From assembly GCA_019135865.1 (NCBI GenBank), contig JAGVVD010000029.1, positions 1 through 64,000 on the forward strand: a stretch of DNA of 64,000 nucleotides. Direction: 5' to 3'. The translations under genes were made by a program, and so were the position numbers. Positions 55,932 to 64,000 of the stretch are shown here, piece by piece (positions within the stretch are counted from its first letter, which is position 1; each line of letters starts with the position of its first letter). This DNA comes from Elusimicrobiota bacterium (GTDB lineage: Bacteria > Elusimicrobiota > Elusimicrobia > Elusimicrobiales > UBA9959). Under the pieces are notes generated by a model, which saw only the letters and a program-made list of their open reading frames with translations, did not search any database and was not told the origin of the DNA.

Positions 55932-57842
55932 TCATTCGCCGGGCGGCGCCGCCGGCGGCGGCTCCGTGAACAGCGCGGCCTCCTCGGTCAGCCTGAAGAA
56001 AGGGTCCGGGGCCGCCTCTTCCATAACGGAAAGGAGACGCAGCGCCTCCGCGCCGCGGCCTTTTTCCAGGGCCGCCAGGGCGCCGGCGAGTTCCTCCGGC
56101 AGCGCTCTTCCCAGCGAGGCCGCCGTCCGGCGCGCCGCGGCCGCTTCCCCGGCCAGGGCCAGCGCCACGGAGGCCAGCTCCACCTCGCGCCGGCCCCCTC
56201 CCTTCACCGCCGCGTCCAAGAAAGAGGAAGCGGCGCCGGCGAAATCCCGGCCGCGCAGACGGCAGCGCCCGTCCAGATAGGCCAGCAGCGCCTCCCCGGC
56301 GGGGCCGGACGGTTCGAAGAAACCGGCCTCCACGCGTACGGGGTCCTTCATTTCCCCGGGGCCGGTGGTGTAGAAAGCGTGATCGAATACGGCGGACTTC
56401 CAGGGTATGTCCCCGGCGGTCCTCCGGGCGTAGGAGGGAAGAATCCCGCCGTAACGGCCGCTGAAAACGGAGTCCGCCGGAGAGACGTACTTCAGCGCCC
56501 TGGCCGGCGAGGGGCCGCAGCCCTCCCGGTAGGCCGGGAAGAACCTTCGCAGCAGCGGGGCGCGGCGGCCGTCCCCGTAACCGGGATAGACGAAGCCGGC
56601 ATCGGCCGGCCAGTCCGCCTCCGCCCCGGCCAGCAGCGCCAGTTCCCTGTCGCTGGTGCGCAGTTCGCCGTCGAAGGAGCGGGCCGCCCTGTAATTGAGG
56701 GCGGCGTAGACCGGCAGGACGGCCGCGAGCAGGGCCGCGGAACCGCGCCCGCCCGGAAGGGACGCGAAGCCGCCGGCGGCCAGCAGCGCGAACGGGACCA
56801 GGAAATACAGCTGATGCCTCATGAAATGCAGCGGGTACTCGTCCTGCCGCACGTACACCGCGGCGAAAAAAAAGGCCCAGAGGCAGAGCCAGGCGGCGGC
56901 GTGCCCGGCGGGCCCGCCCCTCCGCGCGGCCCGGCCGGCCAGGACGGCGGCGCAGACGCCGAAGAACAGCGCCGCCGCCGGCCCGCCCGGCAACGGGGAC
57001 AGGAAAACACCCAAGTTCATCGTACCGAGGTGATAAGCGGCGTTGGCGAAGGGAGTGAAAGCGGAGGGTCGGAGCCCCGGCGACGGCAGACCGCTTATAT
57101 GCGCCGCCCAGAGGGCCGCTACGAGCGCGCCGGCCGCCAGCGTCAGCGCGGGCGCGGGAGCGGTCAGTTCCGCCCGGCGCCGGAAAAGCAGCCAGCACCA
57201 GGCCGCCCCCAGCGGCGGCAGGAACTCGTACCGGGAGGTCAGCACCAGCAGGACCGAGACCGAGGCCCGCGCCGCCAGGCCCGCCGGGGAAATGCGGCTT
57301 CCCGATGAAACGGCGAGCATGAGCAGCGAGGCGAGCACGATGAAAATATTGGAGGCCGTGGAGGAAAAAGCCGAGGCATTGAGCAGGAAAAGGAAGTTGA
57401 AGCCGAGCAGGCCCTGGGCCGCGAGAGCGGCGGCCGGCCCCGCGCCGGCCAGGCGCAGCGCGGCGTAGAGCAGGGGCAGCGCGGCGGCCGCGACGGCGCG
57501 GTTCTTCCACAGGACGGCCCGCAGGTCCTTCTCGCCCAGCAGGACGGCCGCGGAGTCCGTGACCAGCGGCGCCACCTCCTTGAAGGCGGCCGTGTGGCGG
57601 AATTCGGAGAACAGGAGATCCGTGGACAGCATCGTGAACTCGTGCTCGTTGTCGTATCCGCCGCGCGCGGGCATGAAGGACGAAAGCAGGAGGACGGCGG
57701 CCGCCGCGGCCAGGGCGGCCGGCAGCGCCCGGCGCTCCGCGGGAGCGCGGGCCAGCCGCAGCAGGGCGGCCGCCGACCAGTAGAGCAGGGCGGCCCAGGA
57801 GAACAGCAGGGAGGCCTTCAGGAAGAGCGAATACGCGCTCAC
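55932..57842 (-). CDS. Polytopic membrane protein, GT-C-like, with helical tail
   Basis: 636 residues from a GTG overlapping the upstream stop (GTGA). About ten membrane helices in the first 430 residues, with an early loop GYDNEHEFTM that could hold acidic catalytic residues of a lipid-linked sugar transferase (GT-C type). The last 200 residues are soluble: a segment with VYPGYGDGRRAP and then TPR-like helices (AGAASSFLDAAVKGGG, GALAALEKGRGAEALRLL). It ends the phoH/sugar operon, after a GT2 gene. Function inferred only by context: cell-surface glycan assembly. Confidence 0.6.
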   Translation of the reverse strand: MSAYSLFLKASLLFSWAALLYWSAAALLRLARAPAERRALPAALAAAAAVLLLSSFMPARGGYDNEHEFTMLSTDLLFSEFRHTAAFKEVAPLVTDSAAVLLGEKDLRAVLWKNRAVAAAALPLLYAALRLAGAGPAAALAAQGLLGFNFLFLLNASAFSSTASNIFIVLASLLMLAVSSGSRISPAGLAARASVSVLLVLTSRYEFLPPLGAAWCWLLFRRRAELTAPAPALTLAAGALVAALWAAHISGLPSPGLRPSAFTPFANAAYHLGTMNLGVFLSPLPGGPAAALFFGVCAAVLAGRAARRGGPAGHAAAWLCLWAFFFAAVYVRQDEYPLHFMRHQLYFLVPFALLAAGGFASLPGGRGSAALLAAVLPVYAALNYRAARSFDGELRTSDRELALLAGAEADWPADAGFVYPGYGDGRRAPLLRRFFPAYREGCGPSPARALKYVSPADSVFSGRYGGILPSYARRTAGDIPWKSAVFDHAFYTTGPGEMKDPVRVEAGFFEPSGPAGEALLAYLDGRCRLRGRDFAGAASSFLDAAVKGGGRREVELASVALALAGEAAAARRTAASLGRALPEELAGALAALEKGRGAEALRLLSVMEEAAPDPFFRLTEEAALFTEPPPAAPPGE

Positions 57843-58549
57843 GCGCCCTCCCCGAACCTGATGCGGACGGCCGCGGCCGCGGTGCGGGCGCTCAGGGCCA
57901 GGCGGCTGCCGGGCCCCCTGTTCCAGCTCGAACTCCCGGCCGCGCGCGGCAGCAGCCGCACCGGCGCGCGCTCGACCCTGAAACCGGCCCTTAAGGCGGC
58001 GGCGAAGGCGAACAGGTCGATGGAGAAATCGTCGGGCGCGCCGGCGAAGACCGGCAGCAGCGAACGGTGGAAGAGCGTGGGCTGCGCGTTTATGTCGGTC
58101 AGCGGCCGGCCGAACAGGACGGAAACGAAAAGGGACATGCCTGCGGTGAAGAACCGGTCCGCGGTGGGGCGGCCGCGCCTGAGACCCTTGAAGAAGTATC
58201 TCTCGCCGGCCCGCCCGCGCAGGCCGGCGAGGAGCGCGACGGTCTCGGCCGGATCGTACTGCAGATCGGCGTGCGTCCACCCGACATGCCCGCCGGAGGC
58301 CGCGGCCAGGCCTGCCTTTATGCCGCCGCCGTAACCCGCGTTGCGGTCCAGCGTCACGCTCCGTACAAAAGGGAATTTCCGGGCCGCCGCCGACACTTCG
58401 GCGCGGGTCGCGTCGGAAGAGCCGTTGTCCACGAGTATGAGTTCCCCCCAGCCCTCCAGGCCGGCGAAACCGGCGGCGAGCGCCGGCACATTGGCCTCCT
58501 CGTTGTAGCAGGGCACTACCAGGGAGCAGAAGAGGCCGGCGGCGCTCAC
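57839..58549 (-). CDS. Family 2 glycosyltransferase
   Basis: 236 residues from a GTG overlapping the upstream stop (GTGA). GT-A fold: LVVPCYNEEANVPAL, ILVDNGSSDATR, RNAGYGGGIKAGL and HADLQYDP (DxD-like metal site). It resembles DPM1/dolichol-phosphate-mannose synthase-type proteins that load a sugar on a polyprenyl carrier. Together with the nucleotidyltransferase and phosphohexomutase genes before it and the membrane GT-C-like gene after it, it completes a short route from hexose phosphate to lipid-linked sugar. Confidence 0.85.
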   Translation of the reverse strand: MSAAGLFCSLVVPCYNEEANVPALAAGFAGLEGWGELILVDNGSSDATRAEVSAAARKFPFVRSVTLDRNAGYGGGIKAGLAAASGGHVGWTHADLQYDPAETVALLAGLRGRAGERYFFKGLRRGRPTADRFFTAGMSLFVSVLFGRPLTDINAQPTLFHRSLLPVFAGAPDDFSIDLFAFAAALRAGFRVERAPVRLLPRAAGSSSWNRGPGSRLALSARTAAAAVRIRFGEGA

Positions 58550-59307
58550 CGTCCCTCCGCGAAAAGCCCCGGGGGTACGGCGGCCAGGTCCTCCGGCGTA
58601 CCCAGGGGGACTATCCGCGAAGCCGTATCGGCGACGAAGCGGCGCCCGGCCGCGATGAGGCGGTTGTAGAGCGGGGCGACATAGAATTCCCCGCCCGTCC
58701 TCTCGCCCGCCGCCACGGCCGCGGAGGCCGCCTCCAGGAAATCCCCGGCCCGGCTGAAGTGATAGAAACCGGTCAGCGCGAGGTCGGAGATCTGCTCTTT
58801 TTCGGCCGTTCCGGTCACGCTGCCGTCGGGGCCCAGCCGCGCGAAGCTCCATTTCTCGTCGCGCCGGCCCAGCCGGAAGGCCCCGATGACCCCGTCGGCC
58901 CGCGCCGCGGGGTCCGCCAGCGTCCGGGCCAGGGTCGCGGACCGGAAATAAGTGTCGATATTGTAGATGGCCAGCCCGGCCTCCGGGTCCAGCGCGCCGC
59001 GCGCGGCGAGGGCGGTCTGCGCCTGCCCCCCCGTCGGGCCGTCGAGCAGGACCAGCTCCGGCGCGACGGGGGCGCCGAGCGCCGCGGCCTTCTTCTTCAC
59101 GAAGGCCGACACCCCGAAGTCCTCCTCGTGCGCGCCGAGCGCCACGAAGACCAGGCGGGAGAAGAAGGCCAGCGGAAGGCCCGACAGCGAGAGTTCGAAA
59201 AGCGTGGCCCCGCCGGCCTCCAGCATATACTTGGGCAGCGCGTGGCCGGCGCGGGCGAAGCGCTCGCCGCGGCCGGCCATGGTGATGAGGAGCGCGGCGC
59301 CGCTCAC
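58546..59307 (-). CDS. Sugar nucleotidyltransferase-like protein
   Basis: 253 residues from a GTG overlapping the upstream stop (GTGA). Nucleotidyltransferase fold: ITMAGRGERFARAGHALPKYML (split as AGRGERF and LPKYML) is the NTP-binding loop, GPTGGQAQTAL and YNIDTYFRS the sugar/metal part. Such enzymes join NTP and sugar 1-phosphate. The LPKYML ending is typical for NTP-transferases on sugar phosphates. Next to a phosphohexomutase, which would supply the 1-phosphate. Exact sugar unknown. Confidence 0.75.
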   Translation of the reverse strand: MSGAALLITMAGRGERFARAGHALPKYMLEAGGATLFELSLSGLPLAFFSRLVFVALGAHEEDFGVSAFVKKKAAALGAPVAPELVLLDGPTGGQAQTALAARGALDPEAGLAIYNIDTYFRSATLARTLADPAARADGVIGAFRLGRRDEKWSFARLGPDGSVTGTAEKEQISDLALTGFYHFSRAGDFLEAASAAVAAGERTGGEFYVAPLYNRLIAAGRRFVADTASRIVPLGTPEDLAAVPPGLFAEGR

Positions 59308-60713
59308 AGGAGTCCCCCCGCCGCCCCGGCCGCCCGGCGCAGCAGGTCCTCCGTCAGGCGCCGGTCGGCGGTCTCGGCGTAGAGCCGCAGCAGCGGCTCG
59401 GTGCCGGAGAGACGCATGAGCAGCCAGCCCCCGCCCGCGAAGCCCAGCTTTAGCCCGTCTATCCTGGAAACGGAGACGGGAGTCCCGAGAGCCCGCGGGG
59501 GGCGGAAGGCGGCCGCCAGCCCGTCCAGGAAAGCGGACGGACCGCCGGGCGGGACCCGCCGCAGGGCGATATCCGAGCGCAGATAGGCGGAAGGACCGTA
59601 GTCCCGCTGCAGGTCGCGCAGCATGACGGAAAGCGGGCGGCCGGAACTCTCCAGCAGCTCCATGAAGAAAAGCGCGCAGAGCGGCCCGTCCCTTTCCGGC
59701 AGATTGCCGGCCCAGGTGTAGCCGCCGGATTCCTCGGCCGCGGCCAGCGCCCCGCCGGCGCGCAGCTCGCGGCCCAGCCATTTGAAACCGACCGGGACCT
59801 CCTTCACTTCCAGCCCGGCGGCTTCGGCGGCGGCGCGCGAGACGCGCCCCATCGAGACCGACTGCACCAGCCGGCCGCGCAGGCCGCGCTTTATCAGGAG
59901 GTCCGTCATCAGCCCGAAAAGGAGCGCCGGGCTGACATAGCGGCCCCGCTCGTCCAGCAGGGCGAAGCGGTCGGCGTCGCCGTCGAAAGCGAAACCGGCC
60001 AGGGCGCCGGAGCGGCGGACTTCGGCGGCCAGGGCCCCGAGGTTGCGTTCTATCGGTTCGGGGGCGGTCCCGCCGAAAAGGGGATCGGGGGCAGCACGCA
60101 GCAGGCGCGTCCCGCGGAATTCCCGCATGAGGGGCAGGAGGCCGCCGGCGCAGCCGTGCATGCAGTCCGCGGCGAAGACGGGCGCGGTCCCGCGCGGCCG
60201 CCGCGGCGGGACGCGGGAACGCAGGTATCCGAGGTAGGCCGGGAACGGGTCGAAATTTTCGATCTTTCCCGCGGGGACGCGGCGGACGCGGCCGCCCAGC
60301 CGGGCGGCTATGCCGTCCATGACCTCCGGCGGCGCCGAGCCGCCTTCCCATTTCAGCTTGGCGCCGTTGTATTCCGGCGGATTGTGGCTGGCTGTGACCA
60401 CGAAGGCCAGGTCGAAGCCGCGCGCGGTGAAGAGGCTGGCGGCGGAGGTTGGCGCGGGTTCCCGGCAGAGCGAGACGCGGTGCCCTCCCCCGGCGAACAC
60501 GGAGGCGGAAAAGGAGGCGAACTCCGGGGAAAGGAAACGCCGGTCGAAACCGACCAGGACGCTCCCTTTCCCCCGCCGGGCGCGCAGCCAGGAGGAAGCG
60601 GCGCCGGCCAGCCCGCCGAAACCGCGGAAGGTGACCTCGCCGGCCATGACGCCCCGCCAGCCGTCGGTGCCGAAAACGACACCGGAGACCGCGGCGGCCC
60701 GTCCGCGCGGCAT
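59304..60713 (-). CDS. Phosphohexomutase (PGM/PMM family)
   Basis: 469 residues. Moves phosphate between C6 and C1 of hexoses. Motifs in order: FGTDGWRG (substrate loop), TASHNPPEYNG (catalytic phospho-Ser), FDGDADRF (Mg site), EESGGYTW (sugar specificity) and RLSGTEPLLRLY (phosphate binding). The EESGG form fits glucose/mannose mutases rather than the typical GlmM, so no symbol is given. It starts seven bases after the phoH stop and overlaps the next gene by four bases. Confidence 0.9.
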   Translation of the reverse strand: MPRGRAAAVSGVVFGTDGWRGVMAGEVTFRGFGGLAGAASSWLRARRGKGSVLVGFDRRFLSPEFASFSASVFAGGGHRVSLCREPAPTSAASLFTARGFDLAFVVTASHNPPEYNGAKLKWEGGSAPPEVMDGIAARLGGRVRRVPAGKIENFDPFPAYLGYLRSRVPPRRPRGTAPVFAADCMHGCAGGLLPLMREFRGTRLLRAAPDPLFGGTAPEPIERNLGALAAEVRRSGALAGFAFDGDADRFALLDERGRYVSPALLFGLMTDLLIKRGLRGRLVQSVSMGRVSRAAAEAAGLEVKEVPVGFKWLGRELRAGGALAAAEESGGYTWAGNLPERDGPLCALFFMELLESSGRPLSVMLRDLQRDYGPSAYLRSDIALRRVPPGGPSAFLDGLAAAFRPPRALGTPVSVSRIDGLKLGFAGGGWLLMRLSGTEPLLRLYAETADRRLTEDLLRRAAGAAGGLL

Positions 60714-60720
60714 AAGGGGC

Positions 60721-62022
60721 CTAGAGCAGCTCCGCCACCAGCGCGGCCAGCTGGCTGCGCTCGGTCTTGGTGAAGGTAAGGTGGCCGTACATCTTCTGGC
60801 CCTTGAACCTGTCGACTATGTAGGTCAGGCCGTTGGAGGCCATGTCGAGGTAGGGGTTGTCTATCTGGTACGGGTCGCCGGTCACGACGACCTTGGTGCC
60901 CTCGCCGGCGCGCGAGAGGATGGTCTTGATCTCGTGCGGCGTGAGGTTCTGCGCGTCGTCGACGATCATGTACTGCTTGGGCAGCGAGCGGCCGCGGATA
61001 TGCGTCACCGAGGCGATCTCGATCTTCTCGTTCTGCAGCAGGTATTCGAACTTCTGCAGCGCGTCGTCCTGGTGGCGGCGGTCCATGATGAACTCGAGGT
61101 TGTCGTAGATGGCGCCCATCCAGGTGGAGAGCTTCTCCTCCTTGGTGCCGGGCAGGTAGCCGATATCCTTGCCGACGGGGATGATCGGGCGGCAGATGAT
61201 GAGCCGGCGGTAGACGCTCTCCTCCACGGCCTTCTGGAGGCCGCAGGCCAGCGACATCAGCGTCTTGCCGGTGCCGGCGGTGCCGATCATCGTGACCAGC
61301 GCTATCTTCTCGTCGAGCAGCAGCTCCATCGCGCAGCGCTGCTCCTTGTTGAGCGGCTTGACGCCCCAGGGCGTCGTCTCCGGGGCGAGGGCCTTTACGA
61401 CGGAGGTGTCCAGCGGGTCCACCCGGCCGAGCGCGCTCTTCTTGGGGTCCTCCTTGGCGCGGAAGACCACGAACTCGTTGGCGACCAGACCCTCCTCGCC
61501 GGACTTGACGGACTTCTCCTTATAGAACCTGTCGATGAAGGCGGAGTCCTTCTCCACCGTCACCAGGCCGGGGTAAAGCTCGTCCACCTTGACCTTGCCC
61601 GATTCGTAATCCTGCGCTATCAGCCCGACGGCCTCGGCCTTCAGGCGGAGATTGGTGTCCTTGGTGACCAGTATCGCGTTGTTCTTCTTGCTGATGAAGG
61701 AGAAGGCGGTGTTGAGGATCCGGTTGTCCATCTTCTGCATGACGAATTCCACCGGCAGGACCTGCGGATGGTCCAGCTCGACCTTGAGCGTGCCGCCGTT
61801 CTCCATCTTCACGCCCTCGTTGAGCTTGCCGGAGGCGCGCAGAGCGTCGAGCTTGCGGGAGACCACGCGCGCGCTCTTGCCGCGCTCGTCGCCGGCGCTC
61901 TTGAAGGTGTCGAGCTCCTCTATGACCGAGATGGGGATGATGACGGAGTTGTCGTCGAACTTCGTGAAGGAAAGCGGGTCGTGTATCAGGACATTGGTGT
62001 CGAGTATGTAGGTTTTTTTCAT
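60721..62022 (-). CDS. phoH: PhoH-family ATPase with PIN domain
   Basis: 433 residues. Residues 1-130 are a PIN-like nuclease domain (ILDTNVLIHDP, conserved Asp; SVIEELDTF; VTKDTNLRLKA). Then a PhoH NTPase: GTAGTGKTLMSLACG (Walker A), MIVDDAQNLTP (Walker B-type, DDAQN) and VVTGDPYQIDN. PIN-PhoH proteins are ATP-driven RNases/helicases in RNA turnover. First gene of the operon leading to the sugar genes, starting at 62022 from a strong promoter. Confidence 0.9.
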   Translation of the reverse strand: MKKTYILDTNVLIHDPLSFTKFDDNSVIIPISVIEELDTFKSAGDERGKSARVVSRKLDALRASGKLNEGVKMENGGTLKVELDHPQVLPVEFVMQKMDNRILNTAFSFISKKNNAILVTKDTNLRLKAEAVGLIAQDYESGKVKVDELYPGLVTVEKDSAFIDRFYKEKSVKSGEEGLVANEFVVFRAKEDPKKSALGRVDPLDTSVVKALAPETTPWGVKPLNKEQRCAMELLLDEKIALVTMIGTAGTGKTLMSLACGLQKAVEESVYRRLIICRPIIPVGKDIGYLPGTKEEKLSTWMGAIYDNLEFIMDRRHQDDALQKFEYLLQNEKIEIASVTHIRGRSLPKQYMIVDDAQNLTPHEIKTILSRAGEGTKVVVTGDPYQIDNPYLDMASNGLTYIVDRFKGQKMYGHLTFTKTERSQLAALVAELL

Positions 62023-62079
62023 TTTTCCGAGCGAGCGGGGCCTGGCCCCTTCCTCCCCTTTTTGGATCCGGCGCCCAGA

Positions 62080-62108
62080 ATTATGATACTTTTTGCCCCT
62101 CCTGTCAA
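62080..62108 (-). promoter_or_regulatory. Sigma70-type promoter of the phoH operon
   Basis: Perfect TTGACA (62103-62108), 17-base spacer and CATAAT (62080-62085) on the minus strand, 58 bases before the phoH start, in the 148-base gap between phoH and bamA. No clear promoter for bamA was seen in the same gap. Confidence 0.65.
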
Positions 62109-62170
62109 AAGAGCCCGTTTCCGCGGCCGCCCGGAAAAATAGTAATATCAATGGTCGATCGGACGAACAC

Positions 62171-64000
62171 ATGAGAAAAGACAGTCCTCTCGCCCTGCTG
62201 GCGCTCTCGTTTTTCCTGGCCGTACCGGCCTCCGCCGAAACGCCGGCGGCGCCTCCCGTACCCGCCGCCGCGGAGGAAGCGGCCGCGGCGGACCCGGCCG
62301 TCCCCCCGGGAACGGACGCGGGAACGCCGGAGAAGCCGGAGGCGGCGGAAGAGAAAGCGACCGGCTTTCCGGGCCCCTGGGAAGTCGGGGAGACCGCCGT
62401 CAGGGGGTCCCTGAACGTCAAGCCGAAAGTCGTGCTGCGCGCCGTAAAGGCCCGCAAAGGGCGGCTCTACTACCGCGACTTCGTCGCCCGCGACGTCGAG
62501 GCCGTACTCGGCCTGGGCAGCGTGGAGAAGGTCTCGGTGGACATCGAGGAGCTCCCGGGCAGGCCCTCTTCGCCCAAGCTCGCCTCCTTCCTGGCCGCCC
62601 CCCTGCAGGCCCGCGTGACCTATGTCGTCTCCGAAAAGCCGATGATAAAGAAGCTGCTGGTCGAGGGCGCCAAACAGCTCTCGAAGTCCTCCGTCAAGGA
62701 CGAGATGTCGCTGAAGGAACGCGATTTCTTCGACGAGCTCAAGATCCGGGAGGACCTGATCAAGATCGCCGACCACTACCGCGGCAAGGGGTTCCTGGAC
62801 GTTTCGGTGGACTACGAGATAACCCGCGACACGGCCGCCAGGACCTGCGAACTGACCGTGAAGGTGGACGAGCGCAGCAAGGTGAGGGTCTCCTCCCTGG
62901 AACTGGAGGGGGCGGAGGGCTTCGCCGTCAAGAAGCTGCGCAAGCTCTTCAAGAACCGGCCGAAGAAGGTCTACAAGCCGGAAGAACTCCAGAACGACCT
63001 CGCCGCCCTGGAGGCGCATTACAAGAACCGCGGTTACAGCGATTTCGAGGTCCTCTCCTCCTCGGCCGCCTTCAGCGGGGACCGCTCCAGCGTGGCCATA
63101 ACCGTCTCGGTCCGCGAAGGGGCGAAGGCGATGTTCGGCGTCACGACCTTCAGCGGCAATTCGGTCTACTCCTCCGCGGAGCTGGCCGGCGCCATCGTCT
63201 ACCGCCGCGGCAAGCTCTACAACGACGAACGCTTCGGCGACACGGTCAGGGCGGTGCAGGAGAAGTACGCCGACAAGGGGTACCTGCGGGCCCAGGTGAG
63301 GCCCGTCAAGACCCGCAACCCGGACACCGGCGAGCTCGACATCGAGTACTCCCTGACCGAGAACTCCCCGATCTACGTCGGCCACATCGACGTGGAGGGC
63401 AACAAGGCCACGAAGACGCACGTGCTGCGGCGCGAGGTGGCGCAGAAAGAGGGCGAGGTGTTCAGCGCGGCCAAGGTGCGGCGCAGCCAGGAGAAGATCT
63501 TCAATCTCGGCTTCATAGACGACGTGAACCCCGTGATCAATCCCACGGCGGACCCCGACACGGTGGACCTGGTCTTCGACGTGGCGGAAGGCAAGCCGGG
63601 CATGCTGACCGCCGGCGCCGGCATTTCCTCGCGCGAGGGCGTGGTCGGCACGCTCTCGGTCTCGCACATGAACATGCTGGGCCTGGCCCACAGGATGTCC
63701 CTGGCCTGGAACTTCGGCAAGCGCGTGCAGGACTACAACCTGAGCTGGACGATGCCCTGGATAGGCGACAGCCCCACCTCCCTGGGCCTCAACCTTTTCA
63801 ATACCCGCCGTTACCGCCCCTACCGCACCTCCCTCTCGGCCTACACCGAGCGCAGGACCGGCGGCAAGATAACGCTGGCGCCGCGCTTCGAGGACGACAA
63901 GTACACGCTGACCACCTCCTACACCTACGAGAAGGTGCAGATCTCCGACGTGCGCGACGTTTACGACGGAGAACTGACGGAGGGGACCAGCGTCACCTCC
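62171..64000 (+). CDS. bamA: BamA/Omp85-type outer membrane assembly protein, partial
   Basis: Starts at the ATG at 62171 and runs open to the window end (610 codons). Signal peptide ALLALSFFLAVPASA, then an Ala/Pro/Glu-rich stretch of about 45 residues. POTRA-type repeats follow from about residue 75 (e.g. IKKLLVEGAKQLSKSSVK, RVSSLELEGAEGFAVKKL, FGVTTFSGNSVYSSAEL, YVGHIDVEGNKATKTHVL), each with the beta-alpha-alpha-beta-beta look and KG(F/Y)L turns. The barrel begins near AGAGISSREG with aromatic-rich strands. BamA folds proteins into the outer membrane, so this gene is the best evidence for a diderm host. The 3' end is missing. Confidence 0.9.
   Translation, partial: MRKDSPLALLALSFFLAVPASAETPAAPPVPAAAEEAAAADPAVPPGTDAGTPEKPEAAEEKATGFPGPWEVGETAVRGSLNVKPKVVLRAVKARKGRLYYRDFVARDVEAVLGLGSVEKVSVDIEELPGRPSSPKLASFLAAPLQARVTYVVSEKPMIKKLLVEGAKQLSKSSVKDEMSLKERDFFDELKIREDLIKIADHYRGKGFLDVSVDYEITRDTAARTCELTVKVDERSKVRVSSLELEGAEGFAVKKLRKLFKNRPKKVYKPEELQNDLAALEAHYKNRGYSDFEVLSSSAAFSGDRSSVAITVSVREGAKAMFGVTTFSGNSVYSSAELAGAIVYRRGKLYNDERFGDTVRAVQEKYADKGYLRAQVRPVKTRNPDTGELDIEYSLTENSPIYVGHIDVEGNKATKTHVLRREVAQKEGEVFSAAKVRRSQEKIFNLGFIDDVNPVINPTADPDTVDLVFDVAEGKPGMLTAGAGISSREGVVGTLSVSHMNMLGLAHRMSLAWNFGKRVQDYNLSWTMPWIGDSPTSLGLNLFNTRRYRPYRTSLSAYTERRTGGKITLAPRFEDDKYTLTTSYTYEKVQISDVRDVYDGELTEGTSVTS

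Noticed and set aside
60721-62457. Longer phoH start overlapping the divergent bamA gene
   Set aside because: The extension lies antisense inside bamA and upstream of a strong promoter; the ATG at 62022 begins the PIN domain.
1-64000. tRNA, rRNA, insertion sequences, riboswitches
   Set aside because: Looked for in the short intergenic gaps; none is long enough or carries recognisable conserved sequence, and no transposase-like protein is present.

Overview
GC-rich chromosomal DNA from an anaerobic Gram-negative bacterium, most likely an Elusimicrobiota (Elusimicrobia) member. A BamA-type outer-membrane assembly gene and lipoprotein or Sec signals point to an outer membrane. Nitrogenase-like paralogs embedded among very many radical SAM (rSAM) genes fit what I recall of groundwater Elusimicrobia. 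This taxonomic call is inference. Coding density is very high: no gene-free stretch exceeds about 160 bases, and I saw no rRNA, tRNA, CRISPR array or insertion sequence.

Layout. (1) 1-994: end of an aldo/keto reductase. (2) 1.1-18.7 kb: a nitrogenase-like region. Five related rSAM proteins (one has lost its Fe-S motif) surround two tandem cassettes, each a NifH-NifD-like fusion plus a NifK-like subunit, together with a TPR protein and a Cys-rich membrane protein. (3) 18.8-24.3 kb: an rSAM gene, a threonine synthase-type PLP enzyme, carbamate kinase, a lipoprotein and, divergently, the carbamoyltransferase YgeW with a strong terminator. YgeY lies at 36.4-37.6 kb, so most of the E. coli yge/yqe ureido-amino-acid gene set is present. 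(4) 24.3-28.9 kb: an SGNH/TPR secreted protein, then an rSAM gene with two U32 proteins whose cysteine spacing matches UbiU and UbiV. (5) 28.9-36.3 kb: a third nitrogenase-like cassette and a HemN-like plus two-rSAM operon. (6) 37.6-54.8 kb: one apparent minus-strand operon of about 17 kb with a His-Xaa-Ser (Hxs) RiPP-type system: a 22-repeat precursor, three HxsB-like and two HxsD-like proteins, seven further rSAM proteins, an A24 prepilin-type peptidase, a membrane glycosyltransferase-like protein and a cysteine desulfurase-like enzyme. (7) 54.9-55.8 kb: a secreted barnase-like RNase with a barstar. (8) 55.9-62.0 kb: a PhoH/sugar-nucleotide/glycosyltransferase operon. (9) 62.2 kb to the end: bamA, running off the window.

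How it fits together. The window holds 20 rSAM-family genes, 19 with an intact CX3CX2C motif. They fall into three main sets. The first has a shared C-terminal domain and sits only beside the NifHD/NifK cassettes. The second is the HxsB-type SPASM set. The third is nine small HxsC-like proteins sharing a C-terminal four-cysteine motif (PxC then CX2CX5C). I infer a reductive ATP-dependent metalloenzyme system of unknown substrate next to a greatly expanded peptide-modification system whose precursor may be exported through a pilin-like leader cut by the A24 peptidase. Neither substrate nor product can be read from the sequence.
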